64,000 nt of DNA from Bacteroidales bacterium (lineage in GTDB: Bacteria; Bacteroidota; Bacteroidia; Bacteroidales; M50B96). Where the stretch lies: NCBI GenBank assembly GCA_021740905.1, contig JAIOYV010000027.1, positions 1-64,000 of the forward strand. The letters are read 5' to 3'. Made by a program: the position numbers and the translations under genes. A model generated the notes under the pieces. The model was not told the DNA's origin and did not search any database. It saw only the letters and a list, made by a program, of their open reading frames with translations. Of this stretch, positions 59,943-64,000 are shown piece after piece. Numbering within the stretch: the stretch's first letter is position 1; the number at the start of each line of letters is the position of its first letter.

Positions 59943-61091
59943 ATGTCTTTCTCTTCTTTAGGTTTGTCTGAGGGTTTATTAAAAGCCCTGGAGGATCAAC
60001 ATTATATCCAAGCTTATCCGATTCAGAAGGAGGCCATCCCAGCTATTTTAAAAGGGAGGGATGTGCTGGGCATTGCAAAAACAGGCTCTGGCAAAACAGC
60101 CAGCTATGTATTGCCTATCCTGATGAAATTGCAAGTGATCAAGCCTTCAAAAAACAGGCATGTGAATGTGTTGGTTTTGGCCCCTACCCGCGAATTGGCT
60201 GTGCAAATTCATGGTGTGTTCCAGCTTTTTGGTTCGGGGCTTGTCGAGCCAATTAAATCATTGGCCGTGTTTGGAGGTGTTTCGATAAATCCTCAAATGA
60301 TAGCTTTGCAAAATGTGAATGTGTTGGTCGCCACACCGGGCAGGTTGTTGGAATTGGCCGAATCGAATGCAGTTAATTTATCGGAAGTAGAAACCCTGGT
60401 GTTGGACGAGGCCGATAAAATGCTCAATCTTGGGTTTAAAGATGAGATGGACAGCCTGTTTGCCCTCTTACCAAAAAAGCGACAAAATTTGTTGTTCTCT
60501 GCTACTTTGAGCGAGGATGTCATGCTTATCCATCAAATCCTGTTGCACGATCCTTTGGTGATAAAAATTGAACCGGATGTGGATCAGCTTGAACTGATCA
60601 ATCAAGTGGCATATTTTGTTTCAGAAAAAAACAAAGGCCCATTGCTCCGGCAACTAATCAAAAGCAAGGACATGAAGCAGGTTTTGATTTTTGTTTCATC
60701 CATAAAAAGGGCCGACAACGTGGCCAATAAACTCCGCAACAATGGCATCGAAGCAATGGCCATCCATAGCAAAACGAGCCAGGGCCAAAGGACCAATCTG
60801 TTAACTAAATTCAAATATGGAAAGTTGCGTGTATTGGTAGCTACCGATTTGCTGTCGCGAGGAATCGACATCGAATTTCTGCCTTGTGTGATCAACTACG
60901 AATTGCCCCGTTCGCCCAAAGATTATCTTCACCGCATTGGCCGGACAGGACGTGCAGAATCTCCTGGCGATGCCATTTCACTTATAACCCCTGTTGACGA
61001 GCACCATTTCAATATTATCCAAAAAAAGATGGGCAAGCAGATAACCCGGATCGATGGGGATAGTGTAGAGCTTGTTGAGGGAGATGTTTAG
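59943..61091 (+). CDS. DEAD-box RNA helicase
   Basis: 382 residues: Q motif (YPIQKEAIPAIL), Walker A AKTGSGKT, PTRELA, DEAD (VLDEADKML), SAT (FSATLSE), and the C-terminal motifs VATDLLSRGIDIE and HRIGRTGRAE. It lacks the long basic tail of RhlE or CsdA types, so it is a minimal core. RNA unwinding in ribosome assembly or decay is likely; specific role not evident. Confidence 0.93.
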   Translation: MSFSSLGLSEGLLKALEDQHYIQAYPIQKEAIPAILKGRDVLGIAKTGSGKTASYVLPILMKLQVIKPSKNRHVNVLVLAPTRELAVQIHGVFQLFGSGLVEPIKSLAVFGGVSINPQMIALQNVNVLVATPGRLLELAESNAVNLSEVETLVLDEADKMLNLGFKDEMDSLFALLPKKRQNLLFSATLSEDVMLIHQILLHDPLVIKIEPDVDQLELINQVAYFVSEKNKGPLLRQLIKSKDMKQVLIFVSSIKRADNVANKLRNNGIEAMAIHSKTSQGQRTNLLTKFKYGKLRVLVATDLLSRGIDIEFLPCVINYELPRSPKDYLHRIGRTGRAESPGDAISLITPVDEHHFNIIQKKMGKQITRIDGDSVELVEGDV

Positions 61092-61110
61092 ATATTTGGG
61101 ATTGTTAAAA

Positions 61111-61356
61111 TCAGGCTATTTCCAGCTTTTGTTCGTTCTGGATAATTATTTTTGGATTCGGATTGGGCCGTGGGACCGGCAGGTTTTGTTCCTTCAATAA
61201 GTCAATGTGTTCCTTCATGCCCCATTTTGCTTTATACAAACAATCTTCAACAGAATGGCCAACCCCGGAAAAACCTTCCAGGTCTGGCGAATAGAACCCA
61301 AAAAAATCAGGTTCCTCTGTGGCTTCAATAATCAGTGTGTAGCTAAAGTTTATCAT
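61111..61356 (-). CDS. hicB: HicB-like antitoxin
   Basis: 81 residues with the partial RNase-H-like HicB fold (IIEATEEPDFFGFYSPDLEGFSGVGHSVEDCLYKAKWGMKEHIDLL). No DNA-binding domain follows, as in short HicB forms. It is 19 bases downstream of hicA on the same strand, the usual toxin-first order. It would bind and inactivate HicA and repress the operon. Confidence 0.85.
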   Translation of the reverse strand: MINFSYTLIIEATEEPDFFGFYSPDLEGFSGVGHSVEDCLYKAKWGMKEHIDLLKEQNLPVPRPNPNPKIIIQNEQKLEIA

Positions 61357-61375
61357 AGTTGTAATCCTCCAATTT

Positions 61376-61561
61376 TTATTTTATCCCGGCTGCTTTTAAA
61401 ATACTCAAACAGGTTCCGGTTGGTACTTCCTTCGAACCATGATAATCAACTCTGATTAAATTAACATGGCCGGTTTTTGCATAGTATCGAATAGAACCTT
61501 TCTCTTTTAATATTCTAAAATCATTCTTTTCCAATAATTTTACAAGTTCACTAAATTTCAT
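61376..61561 (-). CDS. hicA: HicA-like mRNA interferase toxin
   Basis: 61 residues matching HicA: KFSELVKLLEKNDFRILKEKGS, then RVDYHGSKEVPTGTCLSILKAAGI, with the catalytic-region His in YHGSKEV. HicA cleaves mRNA when free of HicB. The usual GSH at the second strand reads GSIR, so one conserved His is absent; activity is uncertain. Confidence 0.85.
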   Translation of the reverse strand: MKFSELVKLLEKNDFRILKEKGSIRYYAKTGHVNLIRVDYHGSKEVPTGTCLSILKAAGIK

Positions 61562-61622
61562 AAAGCCGCAATTTCAAAGCAAAGATAATAAATTATAAGG
61601 CAAATTTGCTTTACCCCCCGCT

Positions 61623-61791
61623 GGCGCCGATTTGCAATCGGTGCCTCCTGCAAGTCTTTCAGGCCAATATTTGTTTTGAGTAATACGATGACCATTTCTT
61701 TGGTTCTTTATTCCTACTTTTGTTTGATGAAAAAATCGATTGGTGGTCAGGATGTATAATTACGAGAAAGGCACGGATTGTAAATCCGCAC
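61623..61791. repeat. Inverted pair of GGCACCGATTGCAAATC-type palindromes
   Basis: Hairpin 61623-61645 (GGCGCCGATT/AATCGGTGCC) and hairpin 61770-61791 (GGCACGGATT, AATCCGCAC) are diverged copies of each other in opposite orientation, 125 bases apart. Between them no gene is seen. The arrangement resembles a small non-autonomous element or the shell of a lost RAYT unit. Located between hicA and the secreted-protein gene. Confidence 0.6.
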
Positions 61792-61886
61792 GGGCACTGG
61801 GGAAAGAATTATGTTGAATCAAATGGTCATAATAAGGATCATCTTCATACTGAAAGATTTAAAGTAAATAATTAAATATCAATATA

Positions 61887-62903
61887 ATGAGGAAAGCATT
61901 TTCTTTATTTTGTTTCTGTTTGTTACTATGCTCTTTTACCAATAATGATGTAGGAAATGATAAAGATTATGAGAATCCTATCTTTCTAATAAAAGATGTT
62001 GAGGCAAAAAATGAAACTGAAAAAAGTTCAGTTAGTTGGAATCAAGAAATTGATAATTCAGCATTGAATAACCAATCAGATTCTATTGTGATTATTGATA
62101 GTATTATAAAAAAAGATTCTATCTGGATATTAATTGATGAATACATTGATAGTATGCAGAAAGTTCTGGGATATTCAATTAATATTGATCTACCATTAGG
62201 AGCTGAAGAGTTATTGAATCACATTTTTCCTAAAGAAGGCTTTATAATAAACAAAAACAACAATTCTTTAGATCAGCCGCATTTAAAAGATTTTTTTGCA
62301 ATTTGGAATTATTATTTAGACTTGGTTGAGATTAGTGATTATAATTTTATAGCCTCAATGCCCTTATTTGAATTTAGCAATTTTATTTCTTTAGAAAATG
62401 ATACAATTCCATTTTCTATGAATGATAATTTCTTTGAAGCATATTCAGAAATATTTTTGGAGGATAATCAAAACTTTAATTTAGAGTTTTGGTATCGACT
62501 TCCAAATTTTAAAAAATATCTGGCTTTTTACATTGCCGAAAATGGTTTATCTGACACCAGAGATTATTCACCGTTTCCTACTGATTTTGACTATTGGTGG
62601 AGAGGTTCGGAGCATAACTGTTATGGGGCGATCATTTTTGTTGACACTCTGGAATCTAATGCAATTTTTTTACCTGCTTTTTCTTATGAATTAATAGATA
62701 ATCTTATTTCATTTCAGTTTTTCTATATTACAAAAAATAAAGAAATCCTGATTTATGAAGGGGAATCAATACGACTAAAAAATCCTGAAACGGATGAATA
62801 CATTGACAAGTTCAAAGTTTCTCTTAATGAAACTCACATAATTACAGTAAATAAAAATAACGAGATTGTAATTGACAACCTTATTGAAAATGATGAGTAC
62901 TAA
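61887..62903 (+). CDS. Hypothetical secreted protein, low GC
   Basis: 338 residues; the hydrophobic leader MRKAFSLFCFCLLLCSF is a probable signal peptide. The body is acidic, rich in Asn, Asp, Ile and Phe, with no repeats and no family I recognise. Codon use is strongly AT-biased compared with the helicase and the DUF4105 gene on either side, which suggests a different origin (inference from eye, not a computed value). Confidence 0.65.
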   Translation: MRKAFSLFCFCLLLCSFTNNDVGNDKDYENPIFLIKDVEAKNETEKSSVSWNQEIDNSALNNQSDSIVIIDSIIKKDSIWILIDEYIDSMQKVLGYSINIDLPLGAEELLNHIFPKEGFIINKNNNSLDQPHLKDFFAIWNYYLDLVEISDYNFIASMPLFEFSNFISLENDTIPFSMNDNFFEAYSEIFLEDNQNFNLEFWYRLPNFKKYLAFYIAENGLSDTRDYSPFPTDFDYWWRGSEHNCYGAIIFVDTLESNAIFLPAFSYELIDNLISFQFFYITKNKEILIYEGESIRLKNPETDEYIDKFKVSLNETHIITVNKNNEIVIDNLIENDEY

Positions 62904-62950
62904 TAATCAATAATATTATGCCTAAATGCCTGCACTTTTGCCAGTTCTGG

Positions 62951-62979
62951 CATCCTGATGAATTTGTAAACCTGAAATG
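62951..62979 (+). pseudogene. Remnant of the 3' end of a lipoprotein gene
   Basis: The bases encode HPDEFVNLK and a stop; 21 of 25 bases match the end of the 59189 lipoprotein gene (59807-59831). The stop overlaps an ATG (62977) of the next gene. It may mark the former junction between lipoprotein and DUF4105 genes, now split by a 3-kb insertion. The match is short and could be chance. Confidence 0.35.
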
Positions 62980-62988
62980 ACAAGGAAC

Positions 62989-64000
62989 ATGAAGAATATT
63001 TTTGTACTCCTGATATCAACCCTTTCAATCTTCTACCCCACACAGGTGGAAGCCACGCTTCTTTCCGATAAAGCCGAAATCTATTTGCTTACCTGCGCTC
63101 CTGGCCCTGATCTTTATTCAGCTTTTGGACATACGGCACTTTGGGTTACTGATAAGGATTTGAAAACCGATTACGTTTACAATTATGGCGTGTTCGATTT
63201 CGACACCCCCAATTTCTATTCAAAATTTACACTGGGAAAACTGATGTATAAGGTAGACCGCGAAGCATTCAACCGTTTTATGCGGACCTATTTGTACGAG
63301 AAACGCTCGGTGTACAGGCAAAAACTAATCCTATCGAAAGATGAAAAACAGGAGCTCTTCGATTTGCTTGAAGCGAACTACCAACCAGAAAACCGCTACT
63401 ACCTCTACGATTTTCTATATATCAATTGCTCTACAAAAATTATTGAGAAGATTGAGGAAAGCATCAACGACCCTAAGCGATTTTCTCACCTTTCCAACGA
63501 ATCAGGTCTCACCTTTCGTCAATACCTCCACAAATACCTCAGCTCTTCACCCTGGGTTGAATTTGGCATTGACCTGGCTTTGGGTCACCCCGCTGACAAG
63601 CAAACCACTCTGCGCGAAAGCATGTTCCTGCCCGATAACCTGATGATGAACATCAACAGCAAAGACCATCAAATTACTAGTTCACCTGAAATTATCTATG
63701 AGGGCGATTCCTTTGATTTTCCGGTAGGATGGTTGACCCCATTTAATGTGTTGCTTTTTGTTTCCCTTCTTTTTTTATTGATCCCCTTTGTTTGGAAGAA
63801 TAAAAAAATTGTAAAATTTGTTGATGGACTTGTGTTTGGGATTACCGGGTTCTTTGGGCTTGTCTTGCTTTTTCTCTGGTTTGGCACCGACCACCAAAGC
63901 ATGAAAACCAACCTAAACGTACTTTGGGCTATGCCATTCAATTTGATTTTTCTGTTCCGAAGCAAATTCAGCAAAATGAGTTTCTTCAAATTTTATTGGT
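62989..64000 (+). CDS. DUF4105/Lnb-like membrane protein, partial (3' end outside window)
   Basis: At least 337 residues, open to the right edge. Signal peptide (VLLISTLSIFYPTQVEA), then the DUF4105 domain with CAPGPDLYSAFGHTALWV and DFLYINCSTKI, where His and Cys match the conserved pair of Lnb-type lipoprotein N-terminal transacylases. Then several membrane helices (NVLLFVSLLFLLIPFVW, FVDGLVFGITGFFGLVLLFLWFG, MPFNLIFLF). It may act in lipoprotein processing or another thiol acyl transfer; Bacteroidota members are largely uncharacterised. Start at 62989 (MKNIF); ATG at 62977 is possible. Confidence 0.82.
   Translation, partial: MKNIFVLLISTLSIFYPTQVEATLLSDKAEIYLLTCAPGPDLYSAFGHTALWVTDKDLKTDYVYNYGVFDFDTPNFYSKFTLGKLMYKVDREAFNRFMRTYLYEKRSVYRQKLILSKDEKQELFDLLEANYQPENRYYLYDFLYINCSTKIIEKIEESINDPKRFSHLSNESGLTFRQYLHKYLSSSPWVEFGIDLALGHPADKQTTLRESMFLPDNLMMNINSKDHQITSSPEIIYEGDSFDFPVGWLTPFNVLLFVSLLFLLIPFVWKNKKIVKFVDGLVFGITGFFGLVLLFLWFGTDHQSMKTNLNVLWAMPFNLIFLFRSKFSKMSFFKFYW

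Overview
The window is chromosomal DNA of a Bacteroidota bacterium, probably a Bacteroidales/Marinilabiliales-type anaerobe or facultative anaerobe. The evidence is type IX secretion (T9SS) genes (porU, a porP/sprF-type gene, gldJ), three large exported proteins with T9SS C-terminal sorting domains, a ferredoxin-linked 2-oxoacid oxidoreductase pair (korAB), and several exact Bacteroidota -7 promoter boxes (TAnnTTTG). One promoter is complete: TTTG-N19-TAgtTTTG in front of engB. No phage, plasmid origin or CRISPR array was seen.

Layout. 0-5 kb: a minus-strand housekeeping operon rsmA-mgtE-cmk-ispH, then a lone AP2-domain protein with a degraded HNH half. 5-13 kb: a T9SS-exported propeller protein, a serine hydrolase, a decay zone (a 270-bp duplication flanking a HigA antitoxin whose toxin gene is truncated), a lipoprotein and a ydbS-ydbT-like PH-domain pair. 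13-27.5 kb: T9SS zone with a 1954-residue repeat-rich adhesin-like protein, porU, porP/sprF, gldJ and murF. 27.7-32.7 kb: an orphan LytTR regulator, a RuvC-like protein, a NarL/LuxR-type regulator lacking its phospho-acceptor Asp, a DMT transporter overlapping a YkgJ-type cysteine-cluster protein, tRNA-His followed by two decayed copies of itself, and a gamma-carbonic-anhydrase-like protein. 33-40 kb: korAB, hsp20, an outer-membrane-barrel-like protein and a YCF48/BNR-repeat T9SS protein. 40.4-43.2 kb: palindromes, an AbiEii-type nucleotidyltransferase module, a radical SAM protein and a REP-associated tyrosine transposase (RAYT) with an apparent 1-nt frameshift, flanked by inverted REP elements. 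43-52 kb: dciA-like gene and priA (divergent), a C69 dipeptidase, engB, an Rnl2-type RNA ligase, a DUF134 regulator and a sugar-phosphate transferase. 52-64 kb: an EEP hydrolase, a second serine hydrolase, a free-standing REP cluster, a sigma-factor operon, a DEAD-box helicase, hicAB, a low-GC secreted protein and a DUF4105/Lnb-like protein running off the right edge.

The most unusual material is in the non-coding DNA. Several families of word-like or palindromic repeats sit between genes. One family, dense in CAGTC/CAGTT words, directly follows the stop codon of five unrelated genes, each time in the sense orientation. REP elements matching the RAYT flanks recur 12 kb away without a transposase. 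A palindromic repeat supplies the last codons of engB. Three toxin-antitoxin-type loci lie in one window: one broken (HigBA), two apparently intact (DUF6922/AbiEii and HicAB).
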